64,000 bases of DNA from Poteriospumella lacustris (lineage: Eukaryota; Sar; Chrysophyceae; Chromulinales; Dinobryaceae): contig SMOI01000004.1 in NCBI GenBank assembly GCA_008000375.1, positions 26,312 through 90,311 on the forward strand. Direction: 5' to 3'. Position numbers and translations under genes: made by a program. Positions 1-10,461 of the stretch are shown here, piece after piece; position 1 is the first letter of the stretch, and each line of letters starts with the position of its first letter. A model generated the notes under the pieces. The model was not told the DNA's origin and searched no databases. It worked only from the letters and a program-made list of their open reading frames with translations.

Positions 1-509
1 TTCATGTTGCGTTGTCGGTGAATTGCTACGTGTTGCAATTGATAGTTTTGAGTTCTGCTGTGAGAGTGAGCGACCTTCATGCTGTCTTACCAATGAGATT
101 TGGCTCAAGTCAAATATTCAATGAACTTTGACGTGCTCTTTCAACGACGAGGAATTCTTTCAGGTCAGACTTGAAAGAACGTAGGTCAAACTCCTTGAAA
201 CGTGACCCTTTTCCAATGCAAGAATAAACAGCAGTCGCAAATAATTGTGGATTATCGACCTGCTGATTGTGCCAAGTGAATGGTTCGTTTGTAGATTTGC
301 ACACAACGTTGTGTGCGAAGAAATGGTGCAGAGGAGCCAGAGAAAGAGCAGAAAGGAGTTGATGACGCGGAAGGGCAGCGGAAGCGCAGCGAAAGGGGGC
401 GGGACAAGATGGCGATTCAGTTTTTCACCTTTTCTCCGAAAGTTCCACCCTCAGGAGGCCGGGAGGGACTCCTAAATCCCCAGCTCACTTTGAACCTCCC
501 AGACGTCAC
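1..509. other. left edge, no gene recognised
   Basis: Only short open frames occur here and none resembles a known protein or carries convincing splice signals. The right part (about 310-509) is purine-rich. Its last 70 bases, read in reverse complement, show patchy similarity to the DNA just outside the other kinase copy (6923-7030). It may therefore be a diverged part of the same inverted duplication. Confidence 0.5.
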
Positions 510-3448
510 CGATGCGAAACGGTTGAGCATTTCACCGTTGGCTGCTGTCGTTTCGCTGTCCGATTTCAGTTGAGCTGACCGACCGCTATTCTCTCACCCA
601 ACTTCCACGTCGCTTGCTTTTTTTAGCGAGCGATTTCCATCGTGCACCATACACACTTCGATCTTTCCTTGCTCTCGAACCGTTATCTTTTCGATTCCTG
701 GGGTCCTGTGAGAAGAGGTCGACCTCACATCTTTCCATCCCTACCTGAGAACAGCTTATTACCTTTTTTCGCCCACAGCTGTAACGAACTAGAAGATGGG
801 AAGCTCAGCAAGCATTCAACTCAGTCCTCGAGGCAGCACAGTAGTTGAAGAAAATGACTTACAAGCACAAGCTGGCGGACAAAGCAAGAAGGAGGTTCAA
901 GGCGGAGCGAACCGCAGAAACGGGAAGCGCATTTTCGAGCGCCAAGAAACCAGTTATGATATGGATCTGAACTCACTGTTGGTGGGCGAAGTGATAGACG
1001 AGCCGTCGAGAGCATTGATCACGAATGCATTGAGTGGGTTTTTCTTCTTGCAGAGCAACCCCGACGAAGCGAACCCGAAGATGGAGCTGCTGATGAAGGG
1101 CATGCACCGAGAAGAGTTCGACGAAGGCTTTCTGCTCATCACAGAGGGCGAGTCCGGCTCGAAGCTGTATGTGGTGGAGTCCGGTACGCTCGAGGTGACG
1201 ATCAACGGCACGGTGATTCGCGAGATGGGTCGCGGCAACATGTTGGGTGAGTTGGCGCTGCTGTACGACGCCCCTCGGTCTGCGACGGTGCAGTGCAAGA
1301 CGAAGTGCGTGCTGTGGAGCTTGAGCCGTGAGATCTTCAAGAAGATCCAGGCGATCTCGGCGACGGCGAACCAGATCCAGCGTGCGCGATGGCTCATTGC
1401 GTCGCCGGAGCTGGCGACGTTGTCGGCGATCGACTTGTCTCGTTTGGTGGGCACGTTGCAAGCGGTGAACTACCAGGCGGGCGACAAGATCATCAGCGAA
1501 GGCGACCTGACGACGCACATTGTGTTGATCGAGCGCGGTCACGCCGGCATCGCATCGTCGAAGCTGCCGATGAACACGCCGCGCAACGAGGTGGACAAGA
1601 CGTTCGGCATCCTGCGTCCTCGCGAGGGCAAGCGCCGGTCGGTGGAGTTCATGAATGCGCGCGAGCTGGGCAAGTATTTGGAGAACAGCAACGATATCGT
1701 GAGCGACGACATGACCGAGGAGCACAGTGCGGAGAAGGAGAAGTTCCAGGCGATGTGCGAGGTGTACGAAGGCTGCATGATCGGCATCGGCGCCTTGCGA
1801 GGCCGTGCGAACCTGCCGGACGCCTGGCCATGGGTGAAGACGGACAAGGGCGAGGGCGCGCAGTCGCCGATCTCGATTGTGGCGCAGACGAACATGAACT
1901 GTTTGGTGTTTTCGGTGGAAGTGTTCGAGAACTTGTTCGGTCCGGCGGAGAAGGTGATCAAGTCGACGGGCAAGCGCGGGTCGATCGTGCAGGACGACAA
2001 GCCGGTGGTGAAGGAGCTGACGTTCGACGCGACGAAGTTCAAGATGAAGTATATTTTGGGCAGCGGCTCGTTCGGAGTGGTGACGTTGGCGGAGTACCGC
2101 GTGGACAAGGCGCAGCCGCCGGTGATGTACGCGTTGAAGTCGTTGAGCAAGCTGGCGGTCATCGAGACGGGCCAGCTGCGCCACGTGTTGGACGAGCGCA
2201 AGATCTTGTCGATCATGGACAGTCCGTTCATCATGAAGCTGTTCGGCACGTACCAAACGCCGCACCAGTTGGTGATGGTGACGGAGCCACTGAACTGCGG
2301 CGACTTGTGGAGTGTGATCTACGAGACGCCTCCCTACTGCGACAACTGCGGCATTCCGTTCAACCTGTGTGCGTTCTACACGACAAACTTGGTGCTGGGT
2401 CTGTCGCACATCCACGAGAAAGGTGTGATTTTCCGCGACCTGAAGCCGGAGAACATCATGTTGGACGAGAAGGGCTACCTGCGCATCATCGACTTCGGCT
2501 TCTCGAAGAAGGTGCCGTACACGAAGACGGACGCGAACGGCGAGGTGAAGGTGTATGCGAAGACGTACACGTTGTGTGGCACTCCCGGTAAGTGAGAGCG
2601 TACCGCCGGGCGGGGCGATGGGACCTGCGAGTGTGAGGCCGTGTCTGACGAGGCTGTGTGGTGGTTTGTGTACAGAATACCTGTCGCCGGAGCTGATCTT
2701 CAACTTGGGCCACAACCACGCGTCGGACCTGTGGGCGTTGGGTGTGATCATCTACGAGATGTTGATGGCGGTGACTCCGTTCGCGCCGAAGAGACCCGAC
2801 AACGTGACGGAGCTGTTCACGAACATCGCGATGGTGAAGAAGAACGGCTTGGTGTTGTCGTCACGTATCGATCAACACGCGGGCAACCCGCAAGCACGGG
2901 CCTTGATCGCCGCCATTCTGAAGGCAGATCCTGCAGAGTACGTTGGCGCATGATGGCGGATAGTCGTCGTCTGTTTTGTTGACCGTTGTCTAACGCGCAT
3001 GTGTGTTTGTTGCTGTTGCTGTTGATGTTGTTGTGTAGGCGTATCGGTGTCATGGAGGGTTCAACGAGAAGCATCTTGAACCATGCGTTCTTCGCCTCGG
3101 TAGACATCGAGGGCATCAAGGGCCTGACGCATGTGCCCGAGTTCATCCCCATCCCCAACCAACATCACGAGCCGTTGTCTAACCTGATGCCAGTCCGACC
3201 ATTCAACGGAGACCAGTCGCTGTTCTCTGAATTTTAGTAGCTTATAGTCAGTTAGTCACACGGTGTGCGATGGGCGGGCTGCGCAGTGCGAAGGGGTCCG
3301 TTCCTGGTCGCGACGGGCAGCTGTGGACGACGACGGTCTCTGTTGGTGTGCGGTGCTTGGCGGACGGGTCGCGTCCATGGCGCATGGTGTGTGGCGATCG
3401 TCGACGACCGTCGACCACTCTCTCTGTTCGCTGTTTCCTTCTGTTTTT
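510..3448 (+). repeat. inverted repeat A, left arm (PKG palindrome)
   Basis: This 2939-bp arm is the mirror image of 3984-6922: every position x pairs with 7432-x and I find no gap. All open frames in the two arms translate identically. Identity starts abruptly at 510/6922 and stops at 3448/3984. The arm holds a complete kinase gene with 286 bp of upstream DNA, both introns and 211 bp after the stop codon. Confidence 0.97.
796..3237 (+). CDS. cyclic-nucleotide-dependent protein kinase (PKG-like), copy 1
   Basis: AGC-family serine/threonine kinase with fused cyclic-nucleotide-binding regulatory domains, expected to phosphorylate targets when cGMP (or cAMP) rises. Exons 796-2587, 2676-2937 and 3039-3237 give 750 residues; introns are GTAAGT...AG and GTACGT...AG. 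The N-terminus MGSSAS fits an N-myristoylation site, suggesting membrane attachment. The first nucleotide-binding domain (about 85-200) has a phosphate-binding cassette with GELALLYDAPRSATV near residue 151. A second such domain (about 215-380) is interrupted and lacks a clear cassette. The kinase domain (about 415-690) shows GSGSFGVV, FRDLKPEN, IDFGFSK and, across intron 1, CGTPEYLSPE. PKG is preferred over PKA because the regulatory and catalytic parts are fused. The cassette has Ser where cGMP-selective sites usually have Thr, so ligand preference is uncertain. An identical gene faces it on the other strand. Confidence 0.9.
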
Positions 3449-3983
3449 TCCTGCGCCGTTTGTCTGGTCAGGAGAGGCGCCGGCTTGGTCGCTGGCGTCC
3501 TCTTCGCGCGCGCTGTTCTTTCTACCCCCCACTACGCTTTCTGCTTTTCCTGTTTGTGCGATTTGGCTTTTTATTATTCATGGAACTTTACATAACGAGT
3601 ACTGGTGTAGTTACCTCTGACACATAGAATTTAAAAACGACGACAAATATCTAAACATTCCTTCACCAAGAGTGGCACCTGCCTACACAAAGGGTAGCAG
3701 TGGTTGTGGTGGTCATTGCGTTGGATAGTTGGTCGATGGGCTCACCGATCCGAGCTGAGAGCAGCGACCCGTGGTTTCCTACGCGGTTTCCTATGGTCCA
3801 CACACAACGAACACAACCACAGCCTTGGTGACGAGATGCGGAATATTATGTGGTTAGTTTGATTATTTCTATTTTGGGTTGATGTTAACTACATTGGACG
3901 AGGTCGTGGAATCATGAAACATAGTCAAAGCAAACACACAGGTAGAGAGAGCGTAGCGGCGGGAAGAAAGATCAGCGCGCACG
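3449..3983. other. spacer of inverted repeat A (facing 3' flanks)
   Basis: This 535-bp centre holds the 3' flanks of both kinase copies and no gene. Read inward from each arm, about 3505-3590 and 3983-3905 (reverse complement) share short blocks such as GCGCGCTG, TCTTTCT, CTACGCT and TTTCATG. The left side carries roughly 56 extra bases next to the arm. The halves therefore look like diverged copies of one 3' region. Confidence 0.7.
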
Positions 3984-6922
3984 AAAAACAGAAGGAAACA
4001 GCGAACAGAGAGAGTGGTCGACGGTCGTCGACGATCGCCACACACCATGCGCCATGGACGCGACCCGTCCGCCAAGCACCGCACACCAACAGAGACCGTC
4101 GTCGTCCACAGCTGCCCGTCGCGACCAGGAACGGACCCCTTCGCACTGCGCAGCCCGCCCATCGCACACCGTGTGACTAACTGACTATAAGCTACTAAAA
4201 TTCAGAGAACAGCGACTGGTCTCCGTTGAATGGTCGGACTGGCATCAGGTTAGACAACGGCTCGTGATGTTGGTTGGGGATGGGGATGAACTCGGGCACA
4301 TGCGTCAGGCCCTTGATGCCCTCGATGTCTACCGAGGCGAAGAACGCATGGTTCAAGATGCTTCTCGTTGAACCCTCCATGACACCGATACGCCTACACA
4401 ACAACATCAACAGCAACAGCAACAAACACACATGCGCGTTAGACAACGGTCAACAAAACAGACGACGACTATCCGCCATCATGCGCCAACGTACTCTGCA
4501 GGATCTGCCTTCAGAATGGCGGCGATCAAGGCCCGTGCTTGCGGGTTGCCCGCGTGTTGATCGATACGTGACGACAACACCAAGCCGTTCTTCTTCACCA
4601 TCGCGATGTTCGTGAACAGCTCCGTCACGTTGTCGGGTCTCTTCGGCGCGAACGGAGTCACCGCCATCAACATCTCGTAGATGATCACACCCAACGCCCA
4701 CAGGTCCGACGCGTGGTTGTGGCCCAAGTTGAAGATCAGCTCCGGCGACAGGTATTCTGTACACAAACCACCACACAGCCTCGTCAGACACGGCCTCACA
4801 CTCGCAGGTCCCATCGCCCCGCCCGGCGGTACGCTCTCACTTACCGGGAGTGCCACACAACGTGTACGTCTTCGCATACACCTTCACCTCGCCGTTCGCG
4901 TCCGTCTTCGTGTACGGCACCTTCTTCGAGAAGCCGAAGTCGATGATGCGCAGGTAGCCCTTCTCGTCCAACATGATGTTCTCCGGCTTCAGGTCGCGGA
5001 AAATCACACCTTTCTCGTGGATGTGCGACAGACCCAGCACCAAGTTTGTCGTGTAGAACGCACACAGGTTGAACGGAATGCCGCAGTTGTCGCAGTAGGG
5101 AGGCGTCTCGTAGATCACACTCCACAAGTCGCCGCAGTTCAGTGGCTCCGTCACCATCACCAACTGGTGCGGCGTTTGGTACGTGCCGAACAGCTTCATG
5201 ATGAACGGACTGTCCATGATCGACAAGATCTTGCGCTCGTCCAACACGTGGCGCAGCTGGCCCGTCTCGATGACCGCCAGCTTGCTCAACGACTTCAACG
5301 CGTACATCACCGGCGGCTGCGCCTTGTCCACGCGGTACTCCGCCAACGTCACCACTCCGAACGAGCCGCTGCCCAAAATATACTTCATCTTGAACTTCGT
5401 CGCGTCGAACGTCAGCTCCTTCACCACCGGCTTGTCGTCCTGCACGATCGACCCGCGCTTGCCCGTCGACTTGATCACCTTCTCCGCCGGACCGAACAAG
5501 TTCTCGAACACTTCCACCGAAAACACCAAACAGTTCATGTTCGTCTGCGCCACAATCGAGATCGGCGACTGCGCGCCCTCGCCCTTGTCCGTCTTCACCC
5601 ATGGCCAGGCGTCCGGCAGGTTCGCACGGCCTCGCAAGGCGCCGATGCCGATCATGCAGCCTTCGTACACCTCGCACATCGCCTGGAACTTCTCCTTCTC
5701 CGCACTGTGCTCCTCGGTCATGTCGTCGCTCACGATATCGTTGCTGTTCTCCAAATACTTGCCCAGCTCGCGCGCATTCATGAACTCCACCGACCGGCGC
5801 TTGCCCTCGCGAGGACGCAGGATGCCGAACGTCTTGTCCACCTCGTTGCGCGGCGTGTTCATCGGCAGCTTCGACGATGCGATGCCGGCGTGACCGCGCT
5901 CGATCAACACAATGTGCGTCGTCAGGTCGCCTTCGCTGATGATCTTGTCGCCCGCCTGGTAGTTCACCGCTTGCAACGTGCCCACCAAACGAGACAAGTC
6001 GATCGCCGACAACGTCGCCAGCTCCGGCGACGCAATGAGCCATCGCGCACGCTGGATCTGGTTCGCCGTCGCCGAGATCGCCTGGATCTTCTTGAAGATC
6101 TCACGGCTCAAGCTCCACAGCACGCACTTCGTCTTGCACTGCACCGTCGCAGACCGAGGGGCGTCGTACAGCAGCGCCAACTCACCCAACATGTTGCCGC
6201 GACCCATCTCGCGAATCACCGTGCCGTTGATCGTCACCTCGAGCGTACCGGACTCCACCACATACAGCTTCGAGCCGGACTCGCCCTCTGTGATGAGCAG
6301 AAAGCCTTCGTCGAACTCTTCTCGGTGCATGCCCTTCATCAGCAGCTCCATCTTCGGGTTCGCTTCGTCGGGGTTGCTCTGCAAGAAGAAAAACCCACTC
6401 AATGCATTCGTGATCAATGCTCTCGACGGCTCGTCTATCACTTCGCCCACCAACAGTGAGTTCAGATCCATATCATAACTGGTTTCTTGGCGCTCGAAAA
6501 TGCGCTTCCCGTTTCTGCGGTTCGCTCCGCCTTGAACCTCCTTCTTGCTTTGTCCGCCAGCTTGTGCTTGTAAGTCATTTTCTTCAACTACTGTGCTGCC
6601 TCGAGGACTGAGTTGAATGCTTGCTGAGCTTCCCATCTTCTAGTTCGTTACAGCTGTGGGCGAAAAAAGGTAATAAGCTGTTCTCAGGTAGGGATGGAAA
6701 GATGTGAGGTCGACCTCTTCTCACAGGACCCCAGGAATCGAAAAGATAACGGTTCGAGAGCAAGGAAAGATCGAAGTGTGTATGGTGCACGATGGAAATC
6801 GCTCGCTAAAAAAAGCAAGCGACGTGGAAGTTGGGTGAGAGAATAGCGGTCGGTCAGCTCAACTGAAATCGGACAGCGAAACGACAGCAGCCAACGGTGA
6901 AATGCTCAACCGTTTCGCATCG
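3984..6922 (-). repeat. inverted repeat A, right arm
   Basis: Mirror copy of 510-3448 with no visible substitution or gap over 2939 bp. Beyond 6922 the match is lost within two bases, apart from patchy resemblance between 6923-7030 and the reverse complement of about 440-509. Confidence 0.97.
4195..6636 (-). CDS. cyclic-nucleotide-dependent protein kinase (PKG-like), copy 2
   Basis: Second complete copy on the minus strand: exons 6636-4845, 4756-4495 and 4393-4195, 750 residues. I see no difference from copy 1 in exons or introns, so it has the same MGSSAS start, intact first nucleotide-binding cassette, degenerate second domain and complete AGC kinase motifs. The genes converge tail to tail with 957 bp between stop codons. 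Both look functional: there is no frameshift, lost splice site or premature stop. Because 286 bp upstream of the start codon are also identical, the core promoters are probably shared in sequence. The more distal upstream DNA differs, so expression could still differ. Confidence 0.9.
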
Positions 6923-7280
6923 TCATCATCGGGAGCGTGCGTGATGACGAACGTCAGCAGCAGTTTGGGAATGTCAGGGTAAAACTGGTTGTATTTGGGA
7001 GTTCCCACTCGAAAAGTGGAGTGCGTCCGTTCAGCAGCGGGGCAGCGCTGGTCGCGTTGTGCAGGAGAGAGGGGGTGCGACTGCGTTGGACAGCGGCGGT
7101 GACTGCGGTGACAGGTCTCTGCCTAGTTCGACCACTCCGTGGACTTCCTACGACGACGCGTAGCGTTCAGGCGAGGTGGCATGCGTCAATGGTTGGATGT
7201 TTCCTATTTGGTGGATAAGAAAACACAATCGATAACACATCAGTGGCGACAGTTGGAGCTTTAACCTTTGAGCAAGTGCC
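6923..7280. other. intergenic, upstream of ABCG gene and kinase copy 2
   Basis: Divergent promoter region between kinase copy 2 and the ABC transporter. No gene, convincing TATA element or repeat is seen beyond the patchy similarity to 440-509 already mentioned. Confidence 0.5.
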
Positions 7281-10112
7281 ATGTCTTCATCACCTATCTG
7301 CCCACCGGGCTTTGATTGTGCATTCGCGAATGCATGTCCCAGCCCAGTCGTAGATTGTCCACCAGGATTCTTCTGCGGTTCCTATGCTGGATTTGAACAT
7401 CAGGGCGACTTGGACTACGAATATTCCATGTACAAGGCGCAATACGGTGGAACCGATGACGTGGAGGTCACGAGAAAGAATGCAAAGAGGTTCATCGATC
7501 CCGACAGAGCCATTCAAAACGGATGTTTGGCCGGCTTCTACTGTCCTGATGCCACTACCATGGAGGTAAGATAAGCTTATTCGATCGCTGTATGCTTTGT
7601 CATCGCTCTCACACACAACAATTTGCGCAGTCGTGCCCCTCAGACCATTGGTGCCCCGAACGAACCGTCGAGCCCCAGAAATGTGATGGATTATCTGTTT
7701 GTGGCGAGCAATCTGCTTTCCAAGTGAACTTCGTGAACCCGTTGATCATGTTCATCTTGATCTTCATCTCGTTGGCGAGTTCCATTTACTTGACGCGACT
7801 CCAACGACAACGTGACGCCGAGTCCCACAAGAAAGACCCTGCTGCCCGTGTTGCATCCCCTGTGGGTGACGATAGCTCGGTCGAAGACCAACCGCAACAG
7901 CCGGGCAAAGGCCAAAAAGCGGACCTGTTCGATCGCGATGGGCTCTTCGAAGTGTCCTTTCACGACATTCATTGCGTTATTCCCGGTACCAATCGTGCGA
8001 TTGTGCCTGGTGCATCCGGTGTCATTCCTGCGGGTAAAATTTCCGCCCTGATGGGTCCCACTGCCAGGTATGTCCGTTCTCCTCCTCCACTAGCTCTCTC
8101 CGTCTCTCTCTTACGCCGTCGATTTGGATTGTGTGTGATACAGTGGCAAGTCGACGTTGACGAACATCCTGCGCCACGGCAGTGTCCCGCACAGCACGGG
8201 CGGTACCGTCACGTACTGCATTCGATCGAATCCTTCGTCGGAGGAGTCCAGTACGAACGGGGACGCGGGTAAAACGGCCACCATCGGCGGTGTACAGTAC
8301 CTGACGGCGGCCCAGGCCCAACAGTTCATTGGTCACGTGCCCCAAGACGATATCTTGGACCGCAACCTGACCGTACGTGAGCTCTTCACCTTCCACGCGA
8401 AGACACGTAGCCGTGTACCGCGTACTGAGGCGCAGATCAACGCGATCGTCGACGACGTGTTGGCCGATTTAGCGATTCAACACGTCGCCGATTCGATCAT
8501 CGGTGGTGGTGAAAATGCGGCGGCGAATATCTCCGGTGGCCAATTGAAACGGGTCAACATTGGCTGTGAACTGGTCGCGTTGTCGAAGCCCGCGTTGTTG
8601 CTCTTGGACGAACCGACGGCGGGTTTGGATGCCGCCATTGCGTATGAATTGATGTTGACGTTGGAATCGTTGAAGAAGCGCGGCATTACGATCTTCGTGG
8701 TCATTCAACAGCCGCGTGCGGAGATCTTCGAGCGGTTCGACCATTTGTTCTTGATGAACAACGTCGGTGGCGTCGCGTACGAGGGGCCCTCGTCGCAGGT
8801 GGTCTCCTATCTCTTGGACATCGGTTATACCGCCAACCCGGAGGCCTCGGATGCCGATTATTGTTTGGACGTGTTGAATGGCCTACGAGACCCCACCTCG
8901 TCGTCTTCGCGGCGATCGGAGATGCGCGTGGTCGTCGGTAACGAAGTGGAGAATGGCTCTGCCGCGGGTATCGCCTTGACGACAACGGCCCGTCGCCTCC
9001 CGGAGGATCGACTGGACTGCACGAAGCTGCACCTCCTCTGGAAGGACCAACAACAACACCACGGTGACGACCCAGAAAACCCCGCGTCGATCGCCATGGC
9101 CGCACAGAAGAAGCTCTCGAAACACGAGTCCCACACGACGGGTACCCTCGCGATGACGAAGGGCGACGATGCCTCCGCGTCGACCCGTGAGTGGCAGACG
9201 CGCGAGTTCTGGCAGCGGCTGGCGTACCACACGTATTTGAACGCGCGTCGACTGGTCACGATTCGGCTGCGCAACCGCACGTCGCTGCTCGTGTACATCA
9301 GCATCGACATGATCATGGCGGTGGCGTTGAGCAGTGGCTTCTCGATCTATCTGGCGGACTCGTACCGGGGCGTCTTCATGCCGCCGGTGGACGAGGCGTT
9401 GCAGGGCTTCTACCCATCGAGTTTGCAGCCGTACGGGACGCACAACGCGGCCAGCACGGCCTTTGCGCAGCTGATGTTCTTCATGTCGAGTGCGTTGGGC
9501 TCGGCGGCCGCGTTGGCCGCGGTGCCGGTCTTCTCGGGCCAAGCGATTTTGGCGCAACGGGAACACGCGGCGGGTGTGTCCGCGTGGAGTTTCGCCATCG
9601 GTCGTATCCTGGGCGACGTGGTCTTTGTCATTCTCAACGGCTTCGTCTTCGCCGGCGTCTGGATGCTCTTTGGCCACGCGGGCCACTTCTACGATTGGAT
9701 GGCGGTGATCCTGTCGACCGCCTTCGCCGCCTCGGGCATCGGCTACATCGCGGCGGCGACGTACAAGCAAAGCACCGCGTCGACGTGGGCCATCGTCGCA
9801 TCGTTCATCGCGTCGGTGTTCGCCGGTGTCGAGCCCACCCTGCGGCAAGTGAGTCGCTACCCGGTCGTGTCGTGGCCGTGGTACCTGAACTACGCCACGT
9901 GGACGGCGGAGGCGACGTATTTCACGTGGACGCGCTACCTGCTCAACGACGGACACGTCCCGGTACCGCTGCAAGAAGGAGCCGACGTCTACGGCTACGA
10001 CATCGAAGGCGACAACGGCATCGCGCGCAGTGTCGGGGCGATGATCGCGCTGGGTGTGGGTATGCGGGTGCTGGCCAGTTGGCTGCTCTACCGCCGCGTG
10101 ACGAAGGCGTAA
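7281..10112 (+). CDS. ABCG-type half transporter with Cys-rich N-terminus
   Basis: ATP-driven membrane exporter of the white/ABCG family. Exons 7281-7565, 7631-8067 and 8144-10112 give 896 residues. The first 150 residues carry many Cys in CPPGF / CPPGFFC / GFYCPD / HWCPER patterns, like the GCC2/GCC3 repeats of plant ABCG24/28-type proteins, followed by a membrane segment (about 155-175, PLIMFILIFISLASS). The nucleotide-binding domain has Walker A GPTASGKST split by intron 2, signature SGGQLKRV, Walker B LLLLDEPTAGLD and VIQQP in place of the usual switch-histidine motif. An ABC2 membrane domain fills residues 610-896 in the order expected for ABCG (ATPase first). The gene is GC-rich and biased to TTG/GTG/GCG codons. 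The substrate cannot be inferred. Confidence 0.92.
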
Positions 10113-10461
10113 GGCGGTCGCCGTTCTCTCTGTCTCTTCTCTCGTCTCTCTTTCTTTCCCCTCTCCCTCTCTCGTTCAGGGAGAGGCGCCTTGTCTTCGC
10201 CCCGTTTTGTTTGGTTTTATTGTTTGGATCCGCCGCAGCGGCGAAAAAGAGTCGTTTCATCGTTTGTTGCACCTCGCTTTGTGTGTTGTGTGTTGTGTTG
10301 TGTTGGAGGGGGTGTTCTCTCTCCCCGTGTAAGTACTTAATGACGCAGCACCCACACCTCTTACTCTTACAACCGCCTACCGCACGTACGTACTGCACAA
10401 GAGAATGAACGAGAGGAGCTGCAGGGGCAGCTGGGGGCAGCTGGGGGCAGAGCGGGCGTCG
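10113..10461. other. convergent intergenic region
   Basis: Lies between the stop codons of the ABCG gene and the SMPD4-like gene. It begins with a pyrimidine-rich TCTC/CTTT stretch (about 10115-10180), probably 3' UTR. No gene seen. Confidence 0.5.

Noticed and set aside
973-2751. 592-residue antisense open frame over PKG copy 1 (and its mirror at 4681-6459)
   Set aside because: It is the shadow of a GC-biased coding region: His/Arg/Val-rich, no motif, and it spans a real exon, an intron and part of the next exon. Same for the 400-residue frame at 1389-2591.
510-3448. Palindrome arms as transposon inverted terminal repeats
   Set aside because: The arms consist of ordinary host genes with introns; there is no transposase, no common terminal motif between the three pairs and no coding content in the centres.
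510-6922. Explanation of the palindromes as long-read adapter or assembly artefacts
   Set aside because: Not fully excluded, but unlikely. The spacers contain diverged mirror homology, the ferredoxin copies differ by 8 bp in the intron, GSK3 copies differ in residue 442 and stop codon, and each pair has different outer flanks.
8883-9974. 363-residue antisense frame in the ABCG gene
   Set aside because: Arg-rich shadow of a GC-rich exon; no motif.
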